The notes beneath the pieces were generated by a model. That model made no database searches and was not told the origin of the DNA. It saw nothing but the letters and a program-made list of their open reading frames with translations. A stretch of DNA of 64,000 bases from Rickettsiales bacterium UBA4270 (GTDB lineage: Bacteria; Pseudomonadota; Alphaproteobacteria; Rickettsiales; Deianiraeaceae), in the NCBI GenBank assembly GCA_002395105.1, contig DGWA01000004.1, positions 37,643 to 101,642 on the forward strand, in the 5' to 3' direction. Position 1 is the first letter of the stretch. Each line of letters starts with the position of its first letter. The position numbers and the translations under genes were made by a program. Shown one piece after another: positions 53,803 through 62,966 of this stretch.

Positions 53803-54150
53803 TTATGACACAAATTCAACAATAGCAGTTTTTGCTGCATCACCATATCTCTGCCAAGTTTTTACAATCTTCGTATACCCTCCATTTCTACCTGCAAATT
53901 TTGCAGCAACTTCATAAATGTAAGCAACACTCTCTTTGTCTAATTCTGCAGCCAAAAATCTGGTATTGCTTAAAGATTTAGTTTTTGCTCTTGTTATTAA
54001 TTTTTCCATATAAGGAGCAAAATATTTAGCTTTTGCTAACGTTGTCTCAATGCTACCTTTTCTTAAAATTGAACGAGCTAAATTACTCATAACAGCACTG
54101 CGCTGCGAACTTGGCATGTTTAATATCTTCTTACTTCTCCTATGTCTCAT
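53803..54150 (-). CDS. rplQ: 50S ribosomal protein L17
   Basis: bL17 is the last gene of the alpha operon. The product begins MRHRRSKKILNMPSSQRSAVM and contains ETTLAKAKYFAPYMEKLITRAK, both family marks. The ATG at 54150 is preferred to an in-frame TTG at 54171 because the family starts with MRHR. The roughly 115-residue length is usual for a short alphaproteobacterial form. It follows rpoA with a small gap. Confidence 0.96.
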   Translation of the reverse strand: MRHRRSKKILNMPSSQRSAVMSNLARSILRKGSIETTLAKAKYFAPYMEKLITRAKTKSLSNTRFLAAELDKESVAYIYEVAAKFAGRNGGYTKIVKTWQRYGDAAKTAIVEFVS

Positions 54151-54176
54151 ACACAAAAAACAATAAACCAACTATC

Positions 54177-55205
54177 TTAAGAATTAAGATATTTTTTTGC
54201 TTCAATTAACCTCTTTTGAAAATCTTTCATTGGCCATTCTATCTCATTCATGCCAAAGCTTAAATTCATATCAGCTAACATTCTTTTTAATTCGTTTAAA
54301 GATTTACGACCAAAATTTGGAGTTTTCATCATTTCTGACTCTTCTTTTTTTACAAGATCACCAATATAAACAATTCCATCATTTTTTAAACAATTTAAAG
54401 AACGAACAGACAATTCAAGATCTTCAACTTTACGGAACAAGTTATAATTGATTTCATCAACTGTTTCAGCTTCAATATTTGAATTAACACTTAAACAATT
54501 AAACATTTTTTCTTGTGCGTCATGAATTGACATCAAAAAATTAGTCAATATTGAAACTGCAGTTTTAAAACTATCTTCAGCCGTAATAGAACCATTTGTT
54601 GTTATTTCTAACGTCAATTTATCATAGTCTATTCTATTATTGACACGTGTTTGAGATACTGCTGTGCTAACATTCAACACTGGACTAAAATGTTTATCAA
54701 GCAATATTGCATCGATATTTTGAGAATTCTCTTGTGAAACAAAAACATCACCAATGCCAGAACATATTTCTATTTCAACATCAATCTTACGATCTGTTGT
54801 AACTTCAAATAAAAAATGATCCGGATTTATAATCTTGACATCACTGTTAAGTTTTATATCAGAAGCGTAAACTTTTTTTGCACCATTAACAGATAAAGTC
54901 AAAACACTTGATTCTAAATTTGAAGAAAATACAATCCTCCTAAAATTATAAATGATATCACAAACATTCTCCTTTACACCATCTATAGTGCAATACTCAT
55001 GAACAACGTCTGTAATCTTAATTTTATTAATTGCTATTCCTCGTATAGAAGACAATAAAGTTCTTCTTAAAATATTACCAACCGTAACACCAAAACCTTG
55101 TTGTAAAGGAAAAACTGTAATTTTTGCAAAACTACCATCTTCTGATTGCTCTACATTAAATTTGTCTGGAAACACAATGTCCTTACTATAAACTTCACTA
55201 ACCAT
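54177..55205 (-). CDS. rpoA: RNA polymerase alpha subunit
   Basis: RpoA forms the dimer that nucleates RNA polymerase assembly and its C-terminal domain contacts promoters and activators. The product has FAKITVFPLQQGFGVTVGN, GNILRRTLLSSIRGIAI in the dimerisation domain, HFSPVLNVSTAVSQTR, and a C-terminal domain with ELSVRSLNCLKNDGIVYIGD and NFGRKSLNELKRML. The ATG at 55205 is chosen over an in-frame TTG at 55220, whose extra residues are not conserved. Confidence 0.97.
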   Translation of the reverse strand: MVSEVYSKDIVFPDKFNVEQSEDGSFAKITVFPLQQGFGVTVGNILRRTLLSSIRGIAINKIKITDVVHEYCTIDGVKENVCDIIYNFRRIVFSSNLESSVLTLSVNGAKKVYASDIKLNSDVKIINPDHFLFEVTTDRKIDVEIEICSGIGDVFVSQENSQNIDAILLDKHFSPVLNVSTAVSQTRVNNRIDYDKLTLEITTNGSITAEDSFKTAVSILTNFLMSIHDAQEKMFNCLSVNSNIEAETVDEINYNLFRKVEDLELSVRSLNCLKNDGIVYIGDLVKKEESEMMKTPNFGRKSLNELKRMLADMNLSFGMNEIEWPMKDFQKRLIEAKKYLNS

Positions 55206-55216
55206 AATAAAAAAAA

Positions 55217-55588
55217 TCAAACCCTTCTACGTTTTGGTGGTCTACAACCATTATGTGGCGTAGGCGTTATATCTTTGATTGCATTTACTATTAGTCCGGC
55301 TGTCTGTAAAGCTCTAACACCACTTTCACGTCCACCACCAGGACCATTAACAATCGCTGTAACTGTTTTTAAACCATATTTTTCTATAGCTATCTTAGCT
55401 GCATTTTCAACTGCAACCTGTGCTGCATAAGGTGTACTTCTCTGCGCACCTCTAAATTTCATTTTGCCAGAAGACGACCAGCTTAAAGTATTTCCATTTT
55501 CATCAGTAATACAAACAATTGTATTATTAAAACCAGCATAAATATGTGCTATACCAACCGAAATGTTTTTTCTGTTCTCTTTTGCCAT
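55217..55588 (-). CDS. rpsK: 30S ribosomal protein S11
   Basis: uS11 lies at the platform of the small subunit. The product shows [56 protein letters not shown], and the C-terminus [17 protein letters not shown], all strongly conserved. The 123-residue length is normal. Order rpsM-rpsK-rpoA-rplQ is the standard alpha-operon order, without rpsD. Confidence 0.98.
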   Translation of the reverse strand: MAKENRKNISVGIAHIYAGFNNTIVCITDENGNTLSWSSSGKMKFRGAQRSTPYAAQVAVENAAKIAIEKYGLKTVTAIVNGPGGGRESGVRALQTAGLIVNAIKDITPTPHNGCRPPKRRRV

Positions 55589-55595
55589 AATTAAA

Positions 55596-55979
55596 CTACT
55601 TAGCTACAATTTTTTTATTTGCAATAGGTGCACCACGACCTTTTCTTGTTCTTGCATTAGTTTTTGTCCGTTGATGAAGAGGTAAGCGAAGTCTATGTCT
55701 ACTACCTTCATAACATCCTATTGATATCTTTAATTTAATATTATATGCAATTTGTTCTCTTAAATCACCTTCAACTAAGAAATTCTTAACAATATAATTA
55801 CGAATTTTTTCTACATCATCATCCGAAAGCTCTTCTACTCTTAGTTCATAATCAACATTTACTGCACGACAAATTTCTTTACCAGTTTTTCGACCAATCC
55901 CGAAAATATATGATAAACTAACATAAATTTTCTTTTTACTTGGTAAATTAACGCCTGCAATTCTAACAACAGCAACCAT
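55596..55979 (-). CDS. rpsM: 30S ribosomal protein S13
   Basis: uS13 is a small-subunit head protein contacting tRNA and uL5. The product reads [31 protein letters not shown], and [21 protein letters not shown]. The 127-residue length is normal. It starts only 1 base after rplO ends; secY and adk, normally between L15 and S13, are absent here. Confidence 0.98.
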   Translation of the reverse strand: MVAVVRIAGVNLPSKKKIYVSLSYIFGIGRKTGKEICRAVNVDYELRVEELSDDDVEKIRNYIVKNFLVEGDLREQIAYNIKLKISIGCYEGSRHRLRLPLHQRTKTNARTRKGRGAPIANKKIVAK

Positions 55980-55980
55980 A

Positions 55981-56433
55981 TTAATTATTTTTTAAAACCA
56001 ATTCAACGTTATTCTCCTTTAATAAATTAACAACACCATTTGATGCTAAATCTAAAGAAACTCTTTTTAATTTTTTCAAACTTTCTTTATTAACATCCGA
56101 ACCAATCAGTTTAACTTTACATGTAGTATTCTTAATAACACCATTGTTTACTAAAACATCATGATCAACACTATCAGTTCCGTTCTCAACAAAAGATAAT
56201 ACTCTTTTTAACGATATTGTTGTGTATGCTTTACATTTATTTGAATTAAATCCTCTCATTGGCAATCTACGATAAATTGGAGTTTGGCCTCCTTCAAATC
56301 CTTTGACAACAGAACCAGAACGAGCCTTGTATCCTTTGTGCCCACGACCACTTGTTCCACCACGACAGCCACTTCTTGCAACTCTTTTTTTTGCCTTTAC
56401 TGTTTTAGTAAATATATTCTTTAAAACTACCAT
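55981..56433 (-). CDS. rplO: 50S ribosomal protein L15
   Basis: uL15 is a core large-subunit protein. The product has [40 protein letters not shown] and [19 protein letters not shown], as expected. The ATG at 56433 is preferred over one at 56448 because a GGAAGG ribosome-binding site lies just before it and the family begins there. The gap to rpsE is 11 bases with no room for rpmD. Confidence 0.95.
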   Translation of the reverse strand: MVVLKNIFTKTVKAKKRVARSGCRGGTSGRGHKGYKARSGSVVKGFEGGQTPIYRRLPMRGFNSNKCKAYTTISLKRVLSFVENGTDSVDHDVLVNNGVIKNTTCKVKLIGSDVNKESLKKLKRVSLDLASNGVVNLLKENNVELVLKNN

Positions 56434-56444
56434 ACAACCTTCCA

Positions 56445-57023
56445 TCACTCGACGTCGCTATCCTTATCTTCCAACAATACATCATCATTATCTATGTCAG
56501 AAATATTAAAATCAAGTTTTTTGTTATCACTTTTTATAATATCGTAATATTTCGCCGATTTCAATTTCAAAAGCGCAATTATTGAAGCATATGAAAGATT
56601 ATAACAATTAGACGATCCAATGCACTTAGCAACAACATCTTTAACTCCAAGACATTCCAATATTACACGTATAGCACCTCCTGCAATTATGCCTCTACCT
56701 ACTTTTGCAGGGCGAATAACTACTTTTGTAGAACAATACTTTGCACAAACGACATGCGGTATTGTTTTGTTTTTTGTTAAGACAACTTGATACAAGTTCT
56801 TTTTTGCGTTATTTATTGCTTTTTTTCTTGCATCGTTTATTTCAAGAGCTTTCCCTAAACCAATACCAAAACAACCATTTTTATTACCTATAACAACTAA
56901 GACAGAAAAAGAAAAAATTCTACCACCTTTTACAACCTTAACAACGCGCCCGATAGACAAAACTCTCTCTTCGAATTCTACGTTATAAAACTTTTTGTTT
57001 AAAACTTTTTTACTAATCAACAT
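56445..57023 (-). CDS. rpsE: 30S ribosomal protein S5
   Basis: uS5 is important for decoding fidelity. The product has [39 protein letters not shown], and [20 protein letters not shown], all diagnostic. At 192 residues it is longer than the usual 165-170 because of an acidic C-terminal tail ([15 protein letters not shown]). It lies downstream of rplR in the standard order. Confidence 0.96.
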   Translation of the reverse strand: MLISKKVLNKKFYNVEFEERVLSIGRVVKVVKGGRIFSFSVLVVIGNKNGCFGIGLGKALEINDARKKAINNAKKNLYQVVLTKNKTIPHVVCAKYCSTKVVIRPAKVGRGIIAGGAIRVILECLGVKDVVAKCIGSSNCYNLSYASIIALLKLKSAKYYDIIKSDNKKLDFNISDIDNDDVLLEDKDSDVE

Positions 57024-57029
57024 ATAAAA

Positions 57030-57368
57030 CTATTTTTTATAAAAACCATCAGCAACTGCTTTCACGACGCCGTGAAATATTTTCTCAGCACGATTAAAAG
57101 ACACGTTGTTTATTTTCCTTTTTTTACATTCAGCTGATAATTTCTTACCTAATTCAGCCGCTGTTTTTATATTTCTATGATTTTTTGTATCATTCTTATC
57201 ACATGTACAAATAGAAAATTCTGTTACACCAGATTTTACATTAATAATCTGTGCATATATATTTCTACCACTGCAAAAAATCAATATCTCATGTTCTACG
57301 TGTCTACCAAATTTAGCTCTAATACGTCTAATTGCACTAGATCTTTTTTTTCTTCTAATCGCCAACAT
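57030..57368 (-). CDS. rplR: 50S ribosomal protein L18
   Basis: uL18 binds 5S rRNA. The product has RRKKRSSAIRRIRAKFGRHV, then EILIFCSGRNIYAQIINVKS, GKKLSAECKKRKINNVSFNR and a C-terminal AVADGFYKK resembling the family. The 112-residue length is normal, and it follows rplF 5 bases later. Confidence 0.95.
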   Translation of the reverse strand: MLAIRRKKRSSAIRRIRAKFGRHVEHEILIFCSGRNIYAQIINVKSGVTEFSICTCDKNDTKNHRNIKTAAELGKKLSAECKKRKINNVSFNRAEKIFHGVVKAVADGFYKK

Positions 57369-57373
57369 AAAAA

Positions 57374-57898
57374 CTATTTCTTTTTACCATCCTTTTTTAT
57401 TATCTTCTCGTCATTCAAGAATATACCTTTACATTTATATGGTTCTGGTTTTTTAATATCTCTAACCATTCTTGCAAACCTCATGACGCTACATCTGTTA
57501 TATCCTTTAACTACAATATCAACATCGTTAGATACTTCTACAGTTAAATCACTTGGTATTGCAAAAAATATATCATGGCTCAACCCAACATAAACACGTA
57601 AAAATTTACCAGTAACGCAAGCCTTAAAACCAACACCTACCATTTTTAATTTCGCAGATACTCCATTTTTTAAATCATTCATCGCATTTTTAACCAAAAC
57701 ATAAAGCGTTCCGAGCATTCCGTCATCTTTTTTAACCAAGGACTTAAATTCTAATCCATTTTCGGTAGAAATAGAAGCCATTTTATTCAAATTAATTTCA
57801 ACGCTACCATGCTCATTTGAAACAACAAACATTTCACCTTTTGTACTAAACTTTATTCCATCAACAATGTGTAACTGTTTTTTTATCATTCTTGACAT
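57374..57898 (-). CDS. rplF: 50S ribosomal protein L6
   Basis: uL6 has two similar domains near the sarcin-ricin loop. The product begins MSRMIKKQLHIVDGIKFSTK and carries KMVGVGFKACVTGKFLRVYV and GLSHDIFFAIPSDL, then the hallmark IKKPEPYKCKGIFLNDEKI near the end. The 174-residue length is normal. Confidence 0.96.
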   Translation of the reverse strand: MSRMIKKQLHIVDGIKFSTKGEMFVVSNEHGSVEINLNKMASISTENGLEFKSLVKKDDGMLGTLYVLVKNAMNDLKNGVSAKLKMVGVGFKACVTGKFLRVYVGLSHDIFFAIPSDLTVEVSNDVDIVVKGYNRCSVMRFARMVRDIKKPEPYKCKGIFLNDEKIIKKDGKKK

Positions 57899-57901
57899 AA
57901 A

Positions 57902-58303
57902 CTAGAAAATTTCACACAACACCTCACCACCAATATTATTTTTAACAGCATCATTAATCTCAAGAACACCTTTTGACGTCGAGACTAACAATAAAATAAA
58001 AGGATTATAAGATTTTTTTTTCTTCAACTCTCTTGCAGACAAATATAATCTGCGTCCAGGTTTAGAAACTAACTTAAATGAAGTTAAGTTTTTATTGTTA
58101 TTTACAACACGCAACCAAACATTAATACTTTTTTTTCCATCTTCTTCAAAGACAATGTAATCCTTAATATAACCATTTTTCTTCATGCTTTTTAATACAT
58201 CTGCACAAATTTTACTATATACCACCTTAATAGGATTATCGTAAAAACAATTTTTGTTATGCAAAGCAGATAACATATTTCCAAGTAAATATTTTCCAGA
58301 CAT
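57902..58303 (-). CDS. rpsH: 30S ribosomal protein S8
   Basis: uS8 binds the central domain of 16S rRNA and represses the spc operon in E. coli. The product has NMLSALHNKNCFYDNPIKVV, VLKSMKKNGYIKDYIV, SKPGRRLYLSARELK and a C-terminal STSKGVLEINDAVKNNIGGE. The 133-residue length is normal. Confidence 0.96.
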   Translation of the reverse strand: MSGKYLLGNMLSALHNKNCFYDNPIKVVYSKICADVLKSMKKNGYIKDYIVFEEDGKKSINVWLRVVNNNKNLTSFKLVSKPGRRLYLSARELKKKKSYNPFILLLVSTSKGVLEINDAVKNNIGGEVLCEIF

Positions 58304-58309
58304 AATAAA

Positions 58310-58606
58310 TCAACCTTTCTTAACACCAACAATCATACCAAAAGATGCATAATGACGTAAAGCTCCGCGCGATAAGCCAATACCACCTCTATAACCGCGT
58401 GGTCTTCCAGTTATTCCACACCTATTTCTATATTTTATATACGATGCACTACTTGTTTTATCTAAACGTTTAAATATATGAAAAATTTCATCGCCTTTTA
58501 ACTCTCCAGATTTTACTTTTTCAGAAAGAGTCTTTCTAGATAAAAAATGCCTATTTATCTTTGCTAATCTTTTCTTATTTTTGTCAACCATACTTTTCTT
58601 AGCCAT
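58310..58606 (-). CDS. rpsN: 30S ribosomal protein S14
   Basis: uS14 is a small-subunit head protein. The product has MAKKSMVDKNKKRLAKINRH at the start and CGITGRPRGYRGGIGLSRGA near the end, and no zinc motif, so it is the 98-residue C-minus form. Its start overlaps the rplE stop by 8 bases. Confidence 0.96.
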   Translation of the reverse strand: MAKKSMVDKNKKRLAKINRHFLSRKTLSEKVKSGELKGDEIFHIFKRLDKTSSASYIKYRNRCGITGRPRGYRGGIGLSRGALRHYASFGMIVGVKKG

Positions 58607-59156
58607 ATTTCTTCTTTATAGGAAAACTAAAACCACTTAATAAATCAACTGCTTTTTCTATAGAATCAGCATTTTTAATTGTAAACATAATATTTAATCC
58701 TCCGTTTTTTACAACAGTATCATAACTTAATTCATTAAAAATCAAGCGATCTTTTATACCAAATGCAAAATTATTCCTTTTATCAAAAGCTTTATCTGAA
58801 AAACCTTTAAAATCATGAACTCTTGGCAATGCTAAAAAAACAAGCCTCTCGAGAAATTCATACATTATTTTTCCTCTTAGTGTAACAAATAATCCAACCA
58901 TTTGATTTTCTTTTAAATTAAATCCGGCTATTGCTTTCTTTGACTTACGAAAACAAGGTTTTCTCCCTGTAATTCTTGCAAGTTCATCACTTACGCCTTC
59001 AATCACTTTTTTATCATTCCCATCTTTGCCAAGCCCAACAGACAAAACTATTTTACTAATATTTGGAATACAATGAGGGTTTTTAATACCATACTTATTA
59101 GCCAAATCCACAGATATCTTGCTCTTATATAAATTTTCAAAATACGTTACCTTCAT
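58599..59156 (-). CDS. rplE: 50S ribosomal protein L5
   Basis: uL5 binds 5S rRNA at the central protuberance. The product has NPHCIPNISKIVLSVGLGKD, ITGRKPCFRKSKKAIAGFNL, and LPRVHDFKGFSDKAFDKRNN, all diagnostic. The 185-residue length is normal. Confidence 0.97.
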   Translation of the reverse strand: MKVTYFENLYKSKISVDLANKYGIKNPHCIPNISKIVLSVGLGKDGNDKKVIEGVSDELARITGRKPCFRKSKKAIAGFNLKENQMVGLFVTLRGKIMYEFLERLVFLALPRVHDFKGFSDKAFDKRNNFAFGIKDRLIFNELSYDTVVKNGGLNIMFTIKNADSIEKAVDLLSGFSFPIKKKYG

Positions 59157-59160
59157 AATA

Positions 59161-59463
59161 TCACTTAACTTTACTCTTTAAACTAACTTTTTTAGTTTTT
59201 TCATCTTTCTTAGAACCTTTTTGTTTTGATAAATCTTTCTTCTTATTTTTATTGATAATTTTAATCTTTGATGAATGAATTGGTCTTTCTTTTTCTACAA
59301 AATGTTCGTTATTACCATTGCCAATTTTTAAAGCTTTCTTAAATTTATTTAAGCCATCAATTACTACAAGGTTTGTTTTGGTTAAAACACATTTTACAAC
59401 ACCTTTCTTACCTTTATCTTTACCGCAAATAATAACAACTTCATCACCTTTGCTAACTTTCAT
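59161..59463 (-). CDS. rplX: 50S ribosomal protein L24
   Basis: uL24 is an assembly initiator of the large subunit. The product has MKVSKGDEVVIICGKDKGKK, then VVIDGLNKFKKALKI, KERPIHSSKIKIINKN and a Lys-rich C-terminal tail. The ATG at 59463 matches the family start; an upstream in-frame ATG at 59496 would add 11 residues. The tail is longer than usual. Confidence 0.93.
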   Translation of the reverse strand: MKVSKGDEVVIICGKDKGKKGVVKCVLTKTNLVVIDGLNKFKKALKIGNGNNEHFVEKERPIHSSKIKIINKNKKKDLSKQKGSKKDEKTKKVSLKSKVK

Positions 59464-59502
59464 TTTTTTTATTCCAAATATTCTATTTTTATACATATAA
59501 CA

Positions 59503-59871
59503 TCATAATACTTCTAAAGCCAAAGAGGCAATCTTTGGAAAATCTTTTTTTATCTCTCTTGCTACTGGCCCTAAAACACGTGTCGCAATCGGTTCGTGAG
59601 TCTTAGGATCAACCAATACAACCGCATTATCTGAAAAAGAAACAAAAGATCCATCTGCTCTTTTTATTTTACCTTTTGTTCTAACAATAACACCATATTG
59701 TTTATCTCCCTTTTTAATTTTCGAATTAGGTTTAACTTCTCGAACTGATACAACAACAACATCACCTATTTTAGCAACATTATTTCCGGTACTTTTATTT
59801 ATACCAAAACACTTCACAGATATTGCATCAGAATTACATGTTACATTTAATATAGTTCCCATTATTATCAT
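59503..59871 (-). CDS. rplN: 50S ribosomal protein L14
   Basis: uL14 lies at the subunit interface. The product has VVVVSVREVKPNSKIKKGDK, YGVIVRTKGKIKRADGSFVS, and DNAVVLVDPKTHEPIATRVL. The N-terminal part departs from the usual family (NVTCNSDAISVKCFGIN replaces the conserved D-N-S-G-A segment). The 122-residue length is standard. Its start overlaps rpsQ by 4 bases. Confidence 0.95.
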   Translation of the reverse strand: MIIMGTILNVTCNSDAISVKCFGINKSTGNNVAKIGDVVVVSVREVKPNSKIKKGDKQYGVIVRTKGKIKRADGSFVSFSDNAVVLVDPKTHEPIATRVLGPVAREIKKDFPKIASLALEVL

Positions 59872-60095
59872 ACATCTATCTTTTTTACAACTATATGTTT
59901 TTTTGTTTTTGAATAGGGTCTACAAGAAGAAATTATAACTTTATCACCTTCATGTAAATCAATACCTTCAAATTGACAAGCAACCTTCTTCTTTTGTTTT
60001 ATAGTTTTACCATAAAACGGATGTTGAAATATTCTAACAACACTAACTTGCGCTGTTTTGTTACCACTAATTTTTATAACAACACCTTCTATCAT
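59868..60095 (-). CDS. rpsQ: 30S ribosomal protein S17
   Basis: uS17 is a primary 16S rRNA-binding protein. The 75-residue product has the family pattern GVVIKISGNKTAQVSVVRIF, HPFYGKTIKQKKKVACQFE and LHEGDKVIISSCRPYSKTK. It is near the usual size. It follows rplP by only 29 bases; rpmC (L29), normally between, is absent. Confidence 0.95.
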   Translation of the reverse strand: MIEGVVIKISGNKTAQVSVVRIFQHPFYGKTIKQKKKVACQFEGIDLHEGDKVIISSCRPYSKTKKHIVVKKIDV

Positions 60096-60124
60096 ACACT
60101 ATACAATCTTATCCAATAACCATT

Positions 60125-60559
60125 TTAATTGTCAATACTATCTACAAATGCAAATTTTCTTTTAATAATATGACAAGGAACAGATATTTTAGTTGCAGCT
60201 TTTTCTAATGCTTCAACAGCTACTTCTTTACTAACGTTATCAACTTCCAATATCACTGTTCCTCTATTAACTGGTGCAATCCATTCCTCTACGCCACTTT
60301 TACCTCCACCCATACGTGTACCTACTGGCTTTTTTGTCCTTGGTAATTGAGGAAAAACTCTTATATATAGAGCACCATTTCTATTCATAGCTCTACTAAC
60401 AACTTTACGGATTGCTTCAATTTGTTTGCTTGTCATTTTAATATTTTTTTCTACAACCAAACCGTAACTTCCATACGCAACAAAATTACATGTCTGAGCT
60501 ACACCTGATAATGTAATTTTTCTAAATTTTGCAAATTTTGTTTTCTTAGGCTGCATCAT
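60125..60559 (-). CDS. rplP: 50S ribosomal protein L16
   Basis: uL16 binds near the A and P sites and helps complete the peptidyl-transferase centre. The product has MMQPKKTKFAKFRKITLSGV, TSKQIEAIRKVVSRAMNRNG, and KPVGTRMGGGKSGVEEWIAP. At 144 residues it is slightly longer than usual. It is followed directly by rpsQ, with no rpmC between. Confidence 0.97.
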   Translation of the reverse strand: MMQPKKTKFAKFRKITLSGVAQTCNFVAYGSYGLVVEKNIKMTSKQIEAIRKVVSRAMNRNGALYIRVFPQLPRTKKPVGTRMGGGKSGVEEWIAPVNRGTVILEVDNVSKEVAVEALEKAATKISVPCHIIKRKFAFVDSIDN

Positions 60560-60563
60560 ATAA

Positions 60564-61199
60564 CTATCTCTTTGTACAAATCCAAACTTTTATCCCAATT
60601 GTTCCATAAGTTGTAAATGCTTCTTGATATGCATAATCAATATTAGCACTTAATGTATGCAATGGTATAACTCCTTGTCTAAATTTTTCACTTCTTGCTA
60701 TTTCTGCGCCATTCAAACGTCCAGAACAACTTATTTTAATACCAACTGCATTTGATTTCATCGCCTGTTCTATTGCGCTTTTAGCAGCTCTTTTAAAAGA
60801 TTGTCTATTTTCAATTTTATCAGCAACAGTTCTTGCTATTATATTTGCATTCAAACTTGGATGTTTTAATTCTTTAACATCAAAAGAAATATCTTGATTA
60901 TTTAACTTAGATTTAAGTTGTTTTTCAATATTTTCTATATTTTCACCCTTTTTTCCAATTACTAAACTAATTTTGCCAGATTGCAAACAAATTTTCATTT
61001 TTTTATTCTGTCTTCTCTCAATATTAACTACACCAACTGAATACTTACTTGCATTTTCATGAAAAAAATCCTGAACTTTTAAATCGGAAATAACATTTTC
61101 AACATAGTCTTTCTTGTTTTTCGCAAACCAATTAGAAAACCATGTCCTACTGTTTCCGTTGCATATTCTAAACGATATCGGATTTACTTTTTGTCCCAT
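60564..61199 (-). CDS. rpsC: 30S ribosomal protein S3
   Basis: uS3 binds mRNA at the ribosome entry. The product starts MGQKVNPISFRICNGNSRTW and has the KH-domain motif LVIGKKGENIENIEKQL, GVKISCSG-like (VGIKISCSGRLNGAEIARSE) and EAFTTYGTIGIKVWI. The ATG at 61199 matches the family; a longer start at 61220 would overlap rplV. The length is about 211 residues. Confidence 0.97.
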   Translation of the reverse strand: MGQKVNPISFRICNGNSRTWFSNWFAKNKKDYVENVISDLKVQDFFHENASKYSVGVVNIERRQNKKMKICLQSGKISLVIGKKGENIENIEKQLKSKLNNQDISFDVKELKHPSLNANIIARTVADKIENRQSFKRAAKSAIEQAMKSNAVGIKISCSGRLNGAEIARSEKFRQGVIPLHTLSANIDYAYQEAFTTYGTIGIKVWICTKR

Positions 61200-61206
61200 A
61201 CTCCAA

Positions 61207-61581
61207 CTAATTATTAACACTCTTCAAAAACTCTTTTCCAGTTTGTTTTTTTTCACCAAGAATAATTCTCAGATTTGAATATCTTTTTTCTATTCTCGTC
61301 ATACGTCCTCTACCACGAGGCATTGATCTTTTTAGCACAAAAGCTTTACCAATATCAATACGTAAAATCGACAATCTTTCTTTGTTAATTTTAAAGTTAT
61401 TCTCGGCATTTGCAACAGCAGATTTAAGAAGTTTTCTTACTATAACAGCACATCTTTTCTCGCAAAATGCAAGTTGCATGTCTGCCTCAGCAACAGTTAA
61501 ATTACGGATTAAATCCGCAACACAATTTAGCTTATAACAACTAACCTTAATATATTTTAACGACGCTTCTATCTCTTTCAT
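61207..61581 (-). CDS. rplV: 50S ribosomal protein L22
   Basis: uL22 lines the peptide exit tunnel. The product has [39 protein letters not shown] and [20 protein letters not shown], as in the family. At 124 residues its length is typical. Its start overlaps the rpsS stop by 4 bases. Confidence 0.96.
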   Translation of the reverse strand: MKEIEASLKYIKVSCYKLNCVADLIRNLTVAEADMQLAFCEKRCAVIVRKLLKSAVANAENNFKINKERLSILRIDIGKAFVLKRSMPRGRGRMTRIEKRYSNLRIILGEKKQTGKEFLKSVNN

Positions 61582-61850
61582 ACATTATAACCTCTCTTTT
61601 GTCTTGAATGCTTTGGCAATTTTCTCGTAAAAGAAAACTGACCCAAATTTCTACCAACCATATTTTCTGTAACAACAACAGGTATAAATTCCTTTCCATT
61701 ATATACACAAAAAGTACGTCCAACGTAATCTGGATAAATTATTGAACGACGCGACCAAGTTTTAATTGGTTGATTTCTGAATTTTGGATCACGAACTTTT
61801 TTCATCAAAGACCAAGATGTATACGGCATTTTTTTTGAAGATCTAGTCAT
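61578..61850 (-). CDS. rpsS: 30S ribosomal protein S19
   Basis: uS19 is a head protein of the small subunit. The product has [39 protein letters not shown], and [14 protein letters not shown], typical of the family. The 90-residue length is normal. Confidence 0.97.
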   Translation of the reverse strand: MTRSSKKMPYTSWSLMKKVRDPKFRNQPIKTWSRRSIIYPDYVGRTFCVYNGKEFIPVVVTENMVGRNLGQFSFTRKLPKHSRQKRGYNV

Positions 61851-61854
61851 AAAT

Positions 61855-62679
61855 CTAACCCTTTTTTCTCCTTAAAACAATAAATTTATTTGTAAACTTA
61901 TTTTTTCTTGTTTTTAAACCCTTAGCGCATTGTCCCCATGGAGAGCAAGGATGTCCGCCTCTTGTTCTACCCCCTAATGGATGATCAACTGGGTTCATAC
62001 ATTCACCTCTGGTATGAGGTCTAAACCCTGCCCATCTCTTACGTCCTGCTTTGCCAAGTTTTATATTTTGAATTTGAACATTAGATACAATACCAATTGT
62101 TGCCATACAGTCAAGCGACACAAGTCTTGTTTCACCAGACATAAGTTTTAAAACAGCCATTCCGTTTTCTTTACCAGCTAATTTCGCGAATGAACCAGCA
62201 GATCTTGACATTTTAGCACCACAACCAGGTTTCAATTCAATACAACAAACATTCAATCCTATTGGTATTTCACCTAATGGTAATGAAACGCCTGGTTTTA
62301 AAGAAATATCATTTGCTTTCTTGCTGTTTATAACCGTATCCCCAACTTTTAAACCATCAACGGCTATCATATACTCTTTTTGACCGTTGTCATAATTTAA
62401 TAGCGCAATCTCTGCATTACGATTTGGATCGTATTCAATAGAAACAACTTCTGCGTTTACATCAAAAATTGTCTTTTTGAAAGCAATAATACGATACTTT
62501 ATTTTATTTCCAGCGCCACGAAAACGAACTGTTGTATGACCCAAGTTATTGCGACCACCAGAACTTTTTTTTACAACCGTTAATGACTTAAACGGATTAT
62601 TCTTTCTACTTGTACTTCTTAATAGAATCGTCCCTCTCATTGAAGGTGTATACGATTTATTTACCTTTAATTCTGCCAT
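61855..62679 (-). CDS. rplB: 50S ribosomal protein L2
   Basis: uL2 is needed for peptidyl-transferase activity. The product has [69 protein letters not shown] and the C-terminal [20 protein letters not shown]. The 274-residue length is standard. The [10 protein letters not shown] motif keeps the conserved His needed for function; the usual HGGG is LGGR here. Confidence 0.97.
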   Translation of the reverse strand: MAELKVNKSYTPSMRGTILLRSTSRKNNPFKSLTVVKKSSGGRNNLGHTTVRFRGAGNKIKYRIIAFKKTIFDVNAEVVSIEYDPNRNAEIALLNYDNGQKEYMIAVDGLKVGDTVINSKKANDISLKPGVSLPLGEIPIGLNVCCIELKPGCGAKMSRSAGSFAKLAGKENGMAVLKLMSGETRLVSLDCMATIGIVSNVQIQNIKLGKAGRKRWAGFRPHTRGECMNPVDHPLGGRTRGGHPCSPWGQCAKGLKTRKNKFTNKFIVLRRKKG

Positions 62680-62684
62680 ATTTC

Positions 62685-62966
62685 TTACTTTTTAACACTT
62701 TCAGACTCTATTTTCATTCCTTTGGCAAACCTTATGTACGCCTTTTTATATTGCGTCATACACCCAAGCCTACCGCGAAAGCTTTTCATTTTTCTACACA
62801 AATTAACAGTATTCACCGAATCAATCTTAACAGAATATTTTTTCTCTACTATTTTTTTTATTTCGTCTTTTCTTGTTTTTTTAGGAAATAAAAACACATA
62901 TATCCCGCTATCTTGTAATTTATGAGACTTCTCTGTATTTATACTTTTTACAATTTCACTAGTCAC
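62685..62966 (-). CDS. rplW: 50S ribosomal protein L23
   Basis: uL23 sits at the exit tunnel and docks trigger factor and SRP. The 93-residue product has NTEKSHKLQDSGIYVFLFPK, then KKIVEKKYSVKIDSVNTVNL and a C-terminal YIRFAKGMKI. The TEKS motif is diagnostic. The start overlaps the rplD end by 8 bases. Confidence 0.95.
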   Translation of the reverse strand: MTSEIVKSINTEKSHKLQDSGIYVFLFPKKTRKDEIKKIVEKKYSVKIDSVNTVNLCRKMKSFRGRLGCMTQYKKAYIRFAKGMKIESESVKK

